23,466 bases of DNA, taken from the NCBI GenBank assembly GCA_035570495.1, contig DATMLO010000042.1:1-23466 (forward strand), written 5' to 3'. Source of the stretch: DATARH01 sp035570495. Lineage in GTDB: Bacteria > Pseudomonadota > Alphaproteobacteria > ATCC43930 > CGMCC-115725. Below the pieces are notes generated by a model, which did no database searches, was not told the origin of the DNA, and saw nothing but the letters and a program-made list of their open reading frames with translations. Below are positions 6,225-14,279 of the stretch, in pieces (positions within the stretch are counted from its first letter, which is position 1; each line of letters begins with the position of its first letter). Made by a program: the position numbers and the translations under genes.

Positions 6225-8279
6225 ATGCCCGAAAGCGCCGGAAATAGTCTTGAAACAGTGTCAGTTCGACGCACGCCGCGCCGCGCGCGCCAGCCGGCGC
6301 CCGAGTCGTTCGACCCTCGCCGCGGGCCGGGCGGGATCGATGTCGCGCCCGCAGCGCAACCGGAAAGTGCGTCGCTGCCGAGCGGCGGGATCGCCAACGG
6401 CGCCGCGATCATTCGCGCCGTGCTGAAGAACGTACCCGCCGCGCCGGGCGTCTACCGCATGCTCGACCGCAAGGGCGACGCGATCTATGTCGGCAAGGCG
6501 CGCAATCTGAAGGCGCGGGTGCAGAGCTACACGCACCCGCTCGGCCTCTCCAACCGCACCCGTCGCATGGTGGCGGACACCGCAGCGCTGGAGATCGTGG
6601 TCACCCAGACCGAGGCCGAGGCGCTGCTGCTCGAATGCAACATGATCAAGCGCTTGCTGCCGCGCTTTAATGTGCTGCTGCGCGATGACAAGTCCTTCCC
6701 GCTGATCCACATCACCGCCGGCCAGGAATTTCCGCAGCTCACCAAGCACCGTGGCGCGCGCGCCGATGACGGCGACTATTTCGGCCCGTTCGCTTCGGCC
6801 GGCGCGGTCAATCGCACGCTGATCACGTTGCAGAAGGCGTTTCTGTTGCGCTCGTGCAGCGACAGCTATTTCGCCAATCGCACCCGCCCCTGCCTGCTCT
6901 ACCAGATCAAGCGATGCAGCGCGCCTTGCGTCGGCCGCACCACGCCGGAGGATTATGCGGCGCTGATCGAGGAGGCGAAAACCTTCCTCAAAGGCCGCAG
7001 CGCCGATGTTCAGGCGCGACTTGCGGTCGAGATGGAGGCGGCTTCCGCGGCGCTCGACTTCGAGGCCGCGGCGATCATGCGGGACCGCATCCGGGCGCTG
7101 TCGGTAGTCCAGGGGCATCAGGACATCTACACGCCCGGCATCGACGACGCCGACATCATCGCCGCGCATCAAGCCGGCGGGCACACCTGCGTCCAGGTGT
7201 TCTTTTTTCGCGGCGGGCAGAACTGGGGCAATCGCGCCTATTTTCCGAGCCACGACCGGCAGATGTCGGTCGAAGACGTACTGACGAGCTTTGTCGGCCA
7301 ATTCTACGACAATCGGCTGAAGCCGCCTTTGGTGCTATTGAGCCACAAGCTCGTCGAGCAGGGGCTGGTCGCCGAGGCGCTGTCGCTTGGAGGCCGCAAG
7401 GTCACGCTGCAGGTGCCGCAGCGCGGCGACAAGAAGAAGCTCGTCGACCGCATCGTCGCCGCCGCGCGCGAAGCGCTCGGCCGCCGCCTCGCCGAAAGCA
7501 GCACGCAGCGCCAGCTGCTCGAAGGCGTCGCGACGGCGCTGGGTCTTCCGGGGCCGCTCAATCGCATCGAGGTCTACGACAACAGCCACAATCAGGGCGC
7601 CAACGCGGTCGGCGCGATGATCGTCGCCGGCCCCGACGGGTTGATGAAGAACCAGTACCGCAAGTTCACGATTCGTGGTGAGCGGAAGACGGACGCCGAA
7701 CCACAGCCCGTAACGGCCGCCGATGAGGCCGACGGCATCGGTGGCGATGACTACGCGATGATGCGTGAAATGCTGCACCGCCGATTTGCCCGGGCGGTCA
7801 AAGAAGATCCCGAACGGACCAGCGGCGCCTGGCCCGACCTCGTGCTGATCGACGGCGGGTTGGGGCAGCTCGGCGTTGCGCAGGGCGTCTTCGACGAGCT
7901 CGGCATCGCCGATGTGCCGGTCGTCGGCATCGCCAAGGGCCCCGACCGCAATGCCGGGCGCGAGCGATTCTTCATCCCTGGGCGGGCGTCATTCTCGTTG
8001 GAGCCGCGCGATCCCGTTCTCTATTTCCTGCAGCGGCTACGCGATGAGGCGCACCGCTTCGCGATCGGCACCTACCGGGCGCGGCACGCCAAGTCGCTCA
8101 GCCAGTCGCCGCTTGACGAAATCGCCGGAATCGGCGCACGGCGCAAGCAGGCGCTGCTCCATCATTTCGGCTCGGCACGCACGGTCGCGCGCGCGGGCCT
8201 TGCGGAGATCGAGCGCGTGCCCGGCATCAGCAAGACTGTCGCAAAAAAGGTTTATGACCATTTTCATGGGGTTGGATAA
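6225..8279 (+). CDS. uvrC: UvrABC excinuclease subunit C
   Basis: UvrC makes both incisions around a DNA lesion. From ATG 6225 the protein has 684 residues: a Pro/Arg-rich leader (1-60), a GIY-YIG nuclease (PGVYRML at 74, YVGKARNLKAR at 88), a four-cysteine cluster (C211, C223, C231, C235), a UVR domain for UvrB contact (about 265-300), the RNase H-like nuclease (Asp452 in YDNSHNQG, Asp543 in LIDGGLGQ, His610 in DEAHRFAIGTYRARH) and a C-terminal helix-hairpin-helix pair (about 630-680). The cysteine spacing 12-8-4 equals that of the reported iron-sulfur site of E. coli UvrC. The leader is about 55 residues longer than in E. coli, and residues 484-508 look like an insertion. In-frame GTG 6219 and TTG 6180 are alternative starts; no strong Shine-Dalgarno decides. 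Confidence 0.96.
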   Translation: MPESAGNSLETVSVRRTPRRARQPAPESFDPRRGPGGIDVAPAAQPESASLPSGGIANGAAIIRAVLKNVPAAPGVYRMLDRKGDAIYVGKARNLKARVQSYTHPLGLSNRTRRMVADTAALEIVVTQTEAEALLLECNMIKRLLPRFNVLLRDDKSFPLIHITAGQEFPQLTKHRGARADDGDYFGPFASAGAVNRTLITLQKAFLLRSCSDSYFANRTRPCLLYQIKRCSAPCVGRTTPEDYAALIEEAKTFLKGRSADVQARLAVEMEAASAALDFEAAAIMRDRIRALSVVQGHQDIYTPGIDDADIIAAHQAGGHTCVQVFFFRGGQNWGNRAYFPSHDRQMSVEDVLTSFVGQFYDNRLKPPLVLLSHKLVEQGLVAEALSLGGRKVTLQVPQRGDKKKLVDRIVAAAREALGRRLAESSTQRQLLEGVATALGLPGPLNRIEVYDNSHNQGANAVGAMIVAGPDGLMKNQYRKFTIRGERKTDAEPQPVTAADEADGIGGDDYAMMREMLHRRFARAVKEDPERTSGAWPDLVLIDGGLGQLGVAQGVFDELGIADVPVVGIAKGPDRNAGRERFFIPGRASFSLEPRDPVLYFLQRLRDEAHRFAIGTYRARHAKSLSQSPLDEIAGIGARRKQALLHHFGSARTVARAGLAEIERVPGISKTVAKKVYDHFHGVG

Positions 8280-8320
8280 GATTGTCTCCTATCCGCCCGG
8301 CCTCTCGCCCGGAGATGAGC

Positions 8321-8914
8321 GTGCCGCTGACCAGCCTGCCCAACCTGCTGACCCTGTCGCGAATCCTGGCAATCCCGGTGGTGGTGCTGACGTTTTATCT
8401 CGCAGGTGATTCGGCGCGGTGGTTCTGCTGCGCGCTGTTTTCCGCCGCCGGGATCACCGACTGGCTCGACGGTCACGTGGCGCGCCGCTGGGAGCAGCAA
8501 TCCGAGATCGGCCGTTTCCTCGACCCGATCGCCGACAAGCTGCTGGTGTCCGCGACCCTGTTCATGCTGACCGCTACCGGCAGACTGCCGGGTAACGCCT
8601 TGCTGCCGGCTTTAGTCATCTTATGCCGCGAAATTCTCGTTTCCGGGCTGCGCGAGTACCTGGCGGGGTTGCGGGTCGGCATGCCGGTGTCGCGCTTGGC
8701 GAAATGGAAGACGTTTATTCAGATGATGGCGATCGGCTGGCTGATCGTCGGCGATGCGGGGTGGCACGCGATCCCCGTGATGACGATCGGGGCGACGCTG
8801 TTATGGCTTGCCGCGATCCTGACGATCGTCACCGGCTACGATTATCTGCGCGCCGGGTTGGCGCATATCGCCGCCCCGCGCGCGGCCGGCGGCAAGACCC
8901 AGCGTCTCGCGTGA
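8321..8914 (+). CDS. pgsA: CDP-diacylglycerol-glycerol-3-phosphate 3-phosphatidyltransferase
   Basis: PgsA makes phosphatidylglycerol phosphate, the first committed step to phosphatidylglycerol and cardiolipin, in the inner membrane. The CDP-alcohol phosphotransferase signature D-x2-DG-x2-AR-x8-G-x3-D-x3-D is complete: Asp47, Asp50, Gly51, Ala54, Arg55, Gly64, Asp68 and Asp72 when counted from GTG 8321. Several hydrophobic helices follow. The start is a choice. GGAG (8311-8314) directly abuts ATG 8315, leaving no spacer, but lies six bases before GTG 8321, which gives the usual N-terminus MPLTSLPNLLTLSRI. The gene follows uvrC by about 40 bases and ends four bases before mobB. The uvrC-pgsA order is common in alphaproteobacteria. 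Confidence 0.95.
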   Translation: MPLTSLPNLLTLSRILAIPVVVLTFYLAGDSARWFCCALFSAAGITDWLDGHVARRWEQQSEIGRFLDPIADKLLVSATLFMLTATGRLPGNALLPALVILCREILVSGLREYLAGLRVGMPVSRLAKWKTFIQMMAIGWLIVGDAGWHAIPVMTIGATLLWLAAILTIVTGYDYLRAGLAHIAAPRAAGGKTQRLA

Positions 8915-8918
8915 GGGA

Positions 8919-9425
8919 ATGCGTGTCTTTGGCCTTGCCGGGTGGAGCGGTAGCGGCAAGACGACCCTGCTGACCAAGCTGATCCCCGAGGTGATCGGGC
9001 GCGGCATCACGGTCTCGACCATCAAGCACGCGCACCACGAATTCGATATCGACAAACCCGGCAAGGATTCCTGGCTGCACCGTCAAGCCGGCGCGAGCGA
9101 GGTGATGGTCGCTTCGTCGCGCCGTTTTGCGCTGATGCACGAACTGCGCGACGCGCCCGAACCGTCGCTCGACGAACTGGTCGCGCGCATGGCGCCGGTC
9201 GATCTGCTGCTCGTCGAGGGCTTCAAGGCGCATGCTCATCCAAAGCTTGAAGTGCACCGCCCATCGGTCGGAAAACCGTTCCTCTATCCCGACGATCCGC
9301 ATATCGTCGCACTGGCCTCGGACGAGCTGATAACCGCGCCCTTGCCGGTGCTCCCCCTTGCCGATGCCGCGCGGATTGCCGATTTCATACTCGGTGGGGC
9401 GGGATTTGGTGCCGGGACTCGGTGA
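8919..9425 (+). CDS. mobB: Molybdopterin-guanine dinucleotide biosynthesis adapter protein MobB
   Basis: This 168-residue P-loop protein has Walker A GWSGSGKTT (8-16), the conserved STIKHAHHEFDIDKPGKDS stretch (about 33-51) and LLLVEGFK (about 97-104), all typical of MobB. MobB binds GTP and assists guanylation of the molybdenum cofactor by MobA; MobA is not in this window. ATG 8919 lies four bases after the pgsA stop with GAGGGA partly overlapping that stop. Its own stop directly abuts the moeA ATG, so the two are almost certainly cotranslated. It is cytoplasmic. Confidence 0.93.
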   Translation: MRVFGLAGWSGSGKTTLLTKLIPEVIGRGITVSTIKHAHHEFDIDKPGKDSWLHRQAGASEVMVASSRRFALMHELRDAPEPSLDELVARMAPVDLLLVEGFKAHAHPKLEVHRPSVGKPFLYPDDPHIVALASDELITAPLPVLPLADAARIADFILGGAGFGAGTR

Positions 9426-10679
9426 ATGGCGCAGCTGAGCGACGATTGTTTTGCGTTTGGCGGCACGCTGCTCAGCGTCGATGCGGCGTTGGCGCTGATC
9501 GCCGAGCGCGTTGTCCCGGTCGTCGGCGACGAGACGGTGCTGTTGCGCGAGGCGATGGGGCGCATTCTAGCGCATGATCTCGTGGCCGAGATGGACTTGC
9601 CACCGCACGCCAACAGCGCGGTCGATGGCTACGCGATCACCCATGCCGATCTGTCGCCCGACAGCGACACGGTGCTGCCGGTTACCGGACGCGCCGCGGC
9701 AGGGCACCCTCTGGGGCGCGCGATCGAACGCGGCGAGGCGATCCGCATCTTCACCGGCGCGCCGATGCCCGAAGGCGCCGATACGGTCATGATGCAGGAA
9801 GACTGCACCTTGTATGGCGGCAAGGTCACGATGAAGCCCGGCATCAAGCAAGGCGCCAATCGCCGCTTCGCCGGCGAAGATGTCGCCAAAGGCGGGGTTG
9901 CGCAAATGGCCGGACGACGGCTAACGCCCGCCGATCTCGGCCTCGCGGCGGCGCTCGGCCACGACCGGCTACATGTGCGACAACGGCTGCGCGTCGCGCT
10001 GATCTCGACCGGTGACGAGGTTCGCGATCCCGGCACCGCGTTGCCGACGGGCGCGATCTACGATGCCAACCGGGTGATGCTCGCCTCGCTCATCACCGGA
10101 CTAGGCTGCGCCGTCAACGATCTCGGCATCATCGCCGACCGAAAGGTGGCACTCACCAATATCCTGTCGAAGGCGGCGGCGGAGCACGACCTCATCATCA
10201 CCTCCGGCGGCGTTTCGACCGGTGAAGAAGACCACGTGAAAACGGCAATCGAGCAGCTCGGCCGACTCGATTTCTGGCGGCTGGCGATCAAGCCGGGTCG
10301 GCCAGTGGCGCTTGGTCAGGTCAAGGGCGTGCCGCTGGTGGGGCTGCCGGGCAACCCCGTCGCCGCGGCGCTAACGTTCGCGATCCTCGCACGGCCGCTG
10401 ATCCTGCGCCTCGCCGGCGCGGTCGAGCCGGCGCCGCAAACCTTTCCAGTGGCCGCGGCGTTTGCCTACAAGAAACGGGCAGGACGCCGCGAGTATGTCC
10501 GGGTGACGCTGGTCCGCGACGGCGGCACCCTGACAGTGTGTAAATACCCAAAAGACGGCGCCGGCATCTTGTCGTCGGTGGTCAATTGCGACGGCTTCGC
10601 GATCATCGACGAGACCGTCACCCAACTGGCGCCCGGCACAATTGTCGACTTCCTCCCGTTCGCCGGCCTCATCGCATGA
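9426..10679 (+). CDS. moeA: Molybdopterin molybdenumtransferase MoeA
   Basis: MoeA inserts molybdate into adenylylated molybdopterin, releasing AMP. The 417-residue length is normal. Motifs are NSAVDGYA (63-70, with the conserved Asp67), GAPMPEGADTV (111-121), STGDE (194-198), ITSGGVSTGEEDH (258-270), KPGRPVALGQ (289-298) and GLPGNPVAA (306-314). The N-terminal stretch CFAFGGTLLSVDAAL is typical of alphaproteobacterial MoeA. The start codon follows the mobB stop without a gap, and the moeA stop overlaps the moaD start (ATGA). The tight packing points to one transcript for mobB, moeA, moaD and moaE. Confidence 0.96.
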   Translation: MAQLSDDCFAFGGTLLSVDAALALIAERVVPVVGDETVLLREAMGRILAHDLVAEMDLPPHANSAVDGYAITHADLSPDSDTVLPVTGRAAAGHPLGRAIERGEAIRIFTGAPMPEGADTVMMQEDCTLYGGKVTMKPGIKQGANRRFAGEDVAKGGVAQMAGRRLTPADLGLAAALGHDRLHVRQRLRVALISTGDEVRDPGTALPTGAIYDANRVMLASLITGLGCAVNDLGIIADRKVALTNILSKAAAEHDLIITSGGVSTGEEDHVKTAIEQLGRLDFWRLAIKPGRPVALGQVKGVPLVGLPGNPVAAALTFAILARPLILRLAGAVEPAPQTFPVAAAFAYKKRAGRREYVRVTLVRDGGTLTVCKYPKDGAGILSSVVNCDGFAIIDETVTQLAPGTIVDFLPFAGLIA

Positions 10680-10927
10680 GGCTTTTGTACTTCGCCTGGT
10701 TGCGCGCCAAGATCGGCACCGCCGAGGAGGAACTTGCGCTGCCACCGCAGGTTCATGACGTCAAGTCGTTGCTCGAATGGCTGAAGGCGCGCGGCCCCGG
10801 ATATGCCGAGGCGCTGAAGGATCTCTCGACGGTGCGGGTTGCAGTCAACCAGGATTATGTCGGGCCCGAACACCCTGTGCACAATGGCGACGAGATCGCG
10901 GTCTTTCCGCCGGTCACCGGAGGCTGA
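10676..10927 (+). CDS. moaD: Molybdopterin synthase small (sulfur-carrier) subunit MoaD
   Basis: This 83-residue ubiquitin-like protein ends PPVTGG. The C-terminal Gly-Gly is the site that is thiocarboxylated before sulfur transfer to precursor Z, so the carrier looks functional. The start ATG overlaps the moeA stop as ATGA, which fixes the start and implies coupling. The codons for the terminal Gly-Gly also supply the Shine-Dalgarno of moaE. It pairs with MoaE to make the heterotetrameric synthase. MoaA, MoaC and the activating enzyme MoeB are not in this window. Confidence 0.95.
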   Translation: MRLLYFAWLRAKIGTAEEELALPPQVHDVKSLLEWLKARGPGYAEALKDLSTVRVAVNQDYVGPEHPVHNGDEIAVFPPVTGG

Positions 10928-10929
10928 CG

Positions 10930-11391
10930 ATGATCAAGGTGCAGCGCGAGGATTTCGACGTCGGGCGCGAGCTCGACGCGCTGACCCGGGGCAATCCGCG
11001 CATCGGCGGTGTCGCGAGCTTTATCGGCCTCGTGCGCGACATGGGCGGCAGTGATCGGGTCGAGGCGCTGAGCCTCGAACACTACCCCGGTATGACCGAA
11101 AGGAAGCTCGCCGAGATCGAGGCCGTGGCCAACCGGCGCTGGCCGCTCGACGCGAGCCTCATCATCCACCGCTACGGAAGGCTCGAGCCGGGCGACCGGA
11201 TCGTGCTGGTGGCTACGGCATCGCCGCACCGCGAGGCCGCGCTCGCGGCCTGCCATTTCCTCATCGATTGGCTCAAGACCGACGCGCCGTTCTGGAAAAG
11301 CGAAGAGACGCCGCAAGGCGAGCGCTGGGTCACCGCACGCAAGGAAGACGATGAGGCGACGAGGCGCTGGAAAGTCTCTGGGAAAGGTTAG
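10930..11391 (+). CDS. moaE: Molybdopterin synthase catalytic subunit MoaE
   Basis: This 153-residue protein carries the MoaE signature: ASFIGLVRD (29-37), LEHYPGM (49-55), HRYGRLEPGD (80-89), SPHREAAL (98-105) and LKTDAPFWKSE (115-125). K116 and K123 correspond to the active-site lysines Lys119 and Lys126 of E. coli MoaE. GGAGG within the end of moaD lies seven bases before the ATG, and the gene starts two bases after the moaD stop. The gene ends only four bases before the end of the convergent cyclase gene, leaving no room for a terminator between them. Confidence 0.96.
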   Translation: MIKVQREDFDVGRELDALTRGNPRIGGVASFIGLVRDMGGSDRVEALSLEHYPGMTERKLAEIEAVANRRWPLDASLIIHRYGRLEPGDRIVLVATASPHREAALAACHFLIDWLKTDAPFWKSEETPQGERWVTARKEDDEATRRWKVSGKG

Positions 11392-11395
11392 CACC

Positions 11396-13639
11396 TCACT
11401 TGGTCTCGGCAGTGAAAACGCCGTCCCAGTCCGGACCGGGCGGGTTCGTCTCGAAATAGCCAATGCGTTCTGCATAAAGGTCGTAGAAGCCGGCCAGCGC
11501 CGGATCATAGGCGCGGCATTCGGCGATGGCCGCGCGGGCGTCGACCCAGTTCTGCATGCGATATGCCGACAGCATGCGCTGGTGGCACGCCATATGGGCT
11601 GAGAACTCGTCGGATCGGGCAAGTTCGGGGTCGCCGAGCAGCGTATAGATGCGTACGGCTTCCTGTTTGCCTTTGACCGCGATCAGGTCGAGCTCGAGTG
11701 CCGGCCATGACGGCGCCGCCGCATGTGTCACTTCACCGAGAATAATTCCTACGTGGTAGGTCTTGGTCTGGCCTTCGAGACGCGAGGCGAGGTTCACCGC
11801 ATCGCCCATCGCCGTGTAGGCGAAACGCTCGTCGGAACCCATGTTGCCGACAACGCATTCGCCGGTGTTGATGCCGACGCCGATGTGCAGCGGCTGAAAA
11901 ACGCGGCCCTCAGCCTCGGCTTCGACGGCCAGCTCGGCATTGATGCGGATCAGCTCCCGGTGCATCGCGAGCGCGGTCGCACACGCATTGTCGGCATGGC
12001 TGGAATCGTCGAGCGGGGCGTTCCAGAACGCCATGATGCAATCGCCCATGTATTTGTCGATTGTGCCGCGGTGGGCCATGATGAGGTGCGTCATCGGCGT
12101 CAGGAACCCGCGGTTGATCAGCCGGCTGAGCCCTTCCGGATTTGACTTGAAACCTTCGGAAATCGACGTAAAGCCGCGGATATCGCTGAACATGACGCTA
12201 ATCGTCCGCGTCTCTCCACCGAGCCGTAGTTGGCCTGGATTCGCGGCCAGCCGATTGACAAGCTCGGGCGCCAGATAGTGCCGGAAAGCGGCCTGCACCT
12301 GGCGCCGCTGCAAATCGACAAAGCCATAGCGGAACAGCAGGACACTAAGGGCGGCAGCTGCCAGCGCGATCACGGGGTTGACAAAGGGCAGCCACAGACC
12401 CCGGTCGAAAGCGATCTGCGCGCCGATGGCCCAGAGAACGAGCGGTGCCGCAGCCGCCAGCGCGGCGATGCGGGTCGGCATCGTCGCCGTCGCCCAACCG
12501 GCCGTCGTCGCGAGCAAGACCACGAACCCGATTGTCAGCAACGGCCAAGGCAGCGGGTTTTCCTGGATGAGATCGCCGGCGATCAGAGAGTCGACGATAT
12601 TCGCCAGGCGCTCGGTACCCGGGACGGGCGTGTTGTCAAACGGCGCAGGGTTGGTGTCGGGAATGCCGATAAACGAAGCACCGATCAGCACGATGCGGCC
12701 GGCCAGTTCCTGCGCCTTAACCCGCCCTTGGACAAGATCGACTAACGAGTAGGTCGGGATGGTCCCCCGCGGCCCGCGATAATTGACGACGAGCCGCATC
12801 GCACTGTCGGTCGGGATGCGTCGCGCGCCGATCCGCACGCCAGCGCCCAACGCGAGGCTGACATCGCTCCACGGGACGCCGAGATAAGCAGCCACCGCCC
12901 GAACCGACAGCGACGGCAGGAAATCGCCATTGAACGGCAACGCCAGATAATCATAGCGCGGCGCGCCGTCACGATCGTAGGCGACATCGACATGACCAAG
13001 CCCGGCGGCCACCTCGCCTAGTGGCGAAACCGGCACCAGGGCCGAGCGCGGCTCGAGCGGAAATACCGGCGCGACGGGGCTGTTGTCGAGCTGCTGATAC
13101 ACCTGATCGGAGAGATATGCCGGCGGCGCGGCTTCGCTTTCGCCCGCAAAGGAGAACGCCAGCGGCAGCAGTACCTTTCCCGACTGGCGAATGGCCGCGG
13201 CTAATTCCGCGTCAGGATCGTCGGCGACGAGTTGTGCGAGCGCCGAGCGCAGTGGTGCGTCTTTCGGGTCGCTGAGCCCCGCCGCAGCCGCGGCGGCACT
13301 GTCGCGCAACTGCGGCGACAGTGGCCGCTCCGGCTCGGCAAACAACAGATCGAATGCGATGACCTTGGCGCCGGCGCGGTCAAGCGCCCGCACAGCCTCG
13401 GCATAATAACGGCGACTAATCGGCCACCGGCCGAGCGCCGCAAGGCTGCGGTCATCGACAAGGACGACGGCGACTTCCTTGCCCGGGGCCTCCGTTCCCC
13501 GCACCCTGAAGCGCAGATCGAGCGAGCCGGTTTCGAGAATTCGTAGCGGGCCGAAATCGGTAACGCTCAGTGGCAGCAACACGGCAGAGGCTATGACCAG
13601 TGCCAGCCCCGCTTCCGGCAGACCGCGCGGCCAAGCCAA
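11396..13639 (-). CDS. CHASE2-domain class III adenylate (guanylate) cyclase
   Basis: The 747-residue protein has one N-terminal membrane helix (about 10-28), a large periplasmic CHASE2 domain (about 30-360), three closely spaced membrane helices (about 365-436) and a cytosolic class III cyclase domain (about 475-640). Metal-binding Asp486 (FSDIRGF) and Asp533 (YMGDCI), purine-selecting Lys529 and Asp613, and transition-state Asn616 and Arg620 (NLASR) are all present. The Lys/Asp pair predicts ATP as substrate. About 100 C-terminal residues follow. The start is TTG 13639, with AGGCGG five bases upstream. No ATG precedes the first helix, and an in-frame stop (the FecR TAG) lies nine bases upstream. 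It is read as the output of the FecR/beta-barrel operon. Confidence 0.92.
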   Translation of the reverse strand: MAWPRGLPEAGLALVIASAVLLPLSVTDFGPLRILETGSLDLRFRVRGTEAPGKEVAVVLVDDRSLAALGRWPISRRYYAEAVRALDRAGAKVIAFDLLFAEPERPLSPQLRDSAAAAAAGLSDPKDAPLRSALAQLVADDPDAELAAAIRQSGKVLLPLAFSFAGESEAAPPAYLSDQVYQQLDNSPVAPVFPLEPRSALVPVSPLGEVAAGLGHVDVAYDRDGAPRYDYLALPFNGDFLPSLSVRAVAAYLGVPWSDVSLALGAGVRIGARRIPTDSAMRLVVNYRGPRGTIPTYSLVDLVQGRVKAQELAGRIVLIGASFIGIPDTNPAPFDNTPVPGTERLANIVDSLIAGDLIQENPLPWPLLTIGFVVLLATTAGWATATMPTRIAALAAAAPLVLWAIGAQIAFDRGLWLPFVNPVIALAAAALSVLLFRYGFVDLQRRQVQAAFRHYLAPELVNRLAANPGQLRLGGETRTISVMFSDIRGFTSISEGFKSNPEGLSRLINRGFLTPMTHLIMAHRGTIDKYMGDCIMAFWNAPLDDSSHADNACATALAMHRELIRINAELAVEAEAEGRVFQPLHIGVGINTGECVVGNMGSDERFAYTAMGDAVNLASRLEGQTKTYHVGIILGEVTHAAAPSWPALELDLIAVKGKQEAVRIYTLLGDPELARSDEFSAHMACHQRMLSAYRMQNWVDARAAIAECRAYDPALAGFYDLYAERIGYFETNPPGPDWDGVFTAETK

Positions 13640-13648
13640 CGAGACCGC

Positions 13649-14275
13649 CTAGGGAACGTCCGTGCGCGAAATGACGGCCTGGAATTCCTGCGGCGCCCAG
13701 ACGCGCGCATCGACTGGGTCGCGTCCCGCTTCGACACGCGCCCCCCATCGCGCCGGAATGGTGACGGCCCGCCCCGTAGCGGCACTGTTGAGCACGACCG
13801 TGCCCGACAGCACGCCAACCTGCGTCGAGCCCGGCTTCGCCTCGACGAACCAGTCGGTCGACCGCACCGCGGCCGTGCCGACGGCGGTCGACACCTCGAA
13901 CGCCGCCGGATGCGTAACCGGGGCGACGACGGCACGCAGCAACCCCTGCCCCAGGTTGAGTTGCGCATTCTGCCGTTGCCCCGCCGCGTCGGTCTGGTAG
14001 GCGGAGACGGTCATACGAGTCGCCGCGGCCACCGAAATGACGCTGCCGTCGCTCATGCGCAATTTGAGCTTGCCGTCAGCCGGCACATCGATCGTATCGG
14101 AGACCGCGACCGGATCGCCCAGTTTCAGCGCGATCGCGGCCCCGCCGCGCGTCACGGTGCAATTCCCGACCAGTCCGACGACGCTCCCCGCCGCCGTATC
14201 GGCAAAACCCGGAGCCGCGGCAAGCGGCAGGGCCGCCGCCACACTCGCCGCCAGAAGAATGTCGCGTCGTCTCAT
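13649..14275 (-). CDS. Secreted FecR-domain protein
   Basis: This 208-residue protein begins MRRRDILLAASVAAALPLAA, a signal peptide with a twin-arginine-like RRR start and a likely cut after about residue 25 (GFA-DT). The mature part is a FecR-type beta domain of about 58-165: LGDPVAVSDTIDVPADGKLK, LNLGQGLLRAVV, FEVSTAVGTAAVRSTDWFVE and VGVLSGTVVL. FecR domains normally sense or relay signals in the periplasm; here there is no membrane helix and no cytoplasmic anti-sigma part. The gene starts four bases after the preceding stop. It ends in TAG only nine bases before the cyclase TTG, in the same frame. Interaction with the CHASE2 domain is an inference from this context. Confidence 0.85.
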   Translation of the reverse strand: MRRRDILLAASVAAALPLAAAPGFADTAAGSVVGLVGNCTVTRGGAAIALKLGDPVAVSDTIDVPADGKLKLRMSDGSVISVAAATRMTVSAYQTDAAGQRQNAQLNLGQGLLRAVVAPVTHPAAFEVSTAVGTAAVRSTDWFVEAKPGSTQVGVLSGTVVLNSAATGRAVTIPARWGARVEAGRDPVDARVWAPQEFQAVISRTDVP

Positions 14276-14279
14276 GGCA

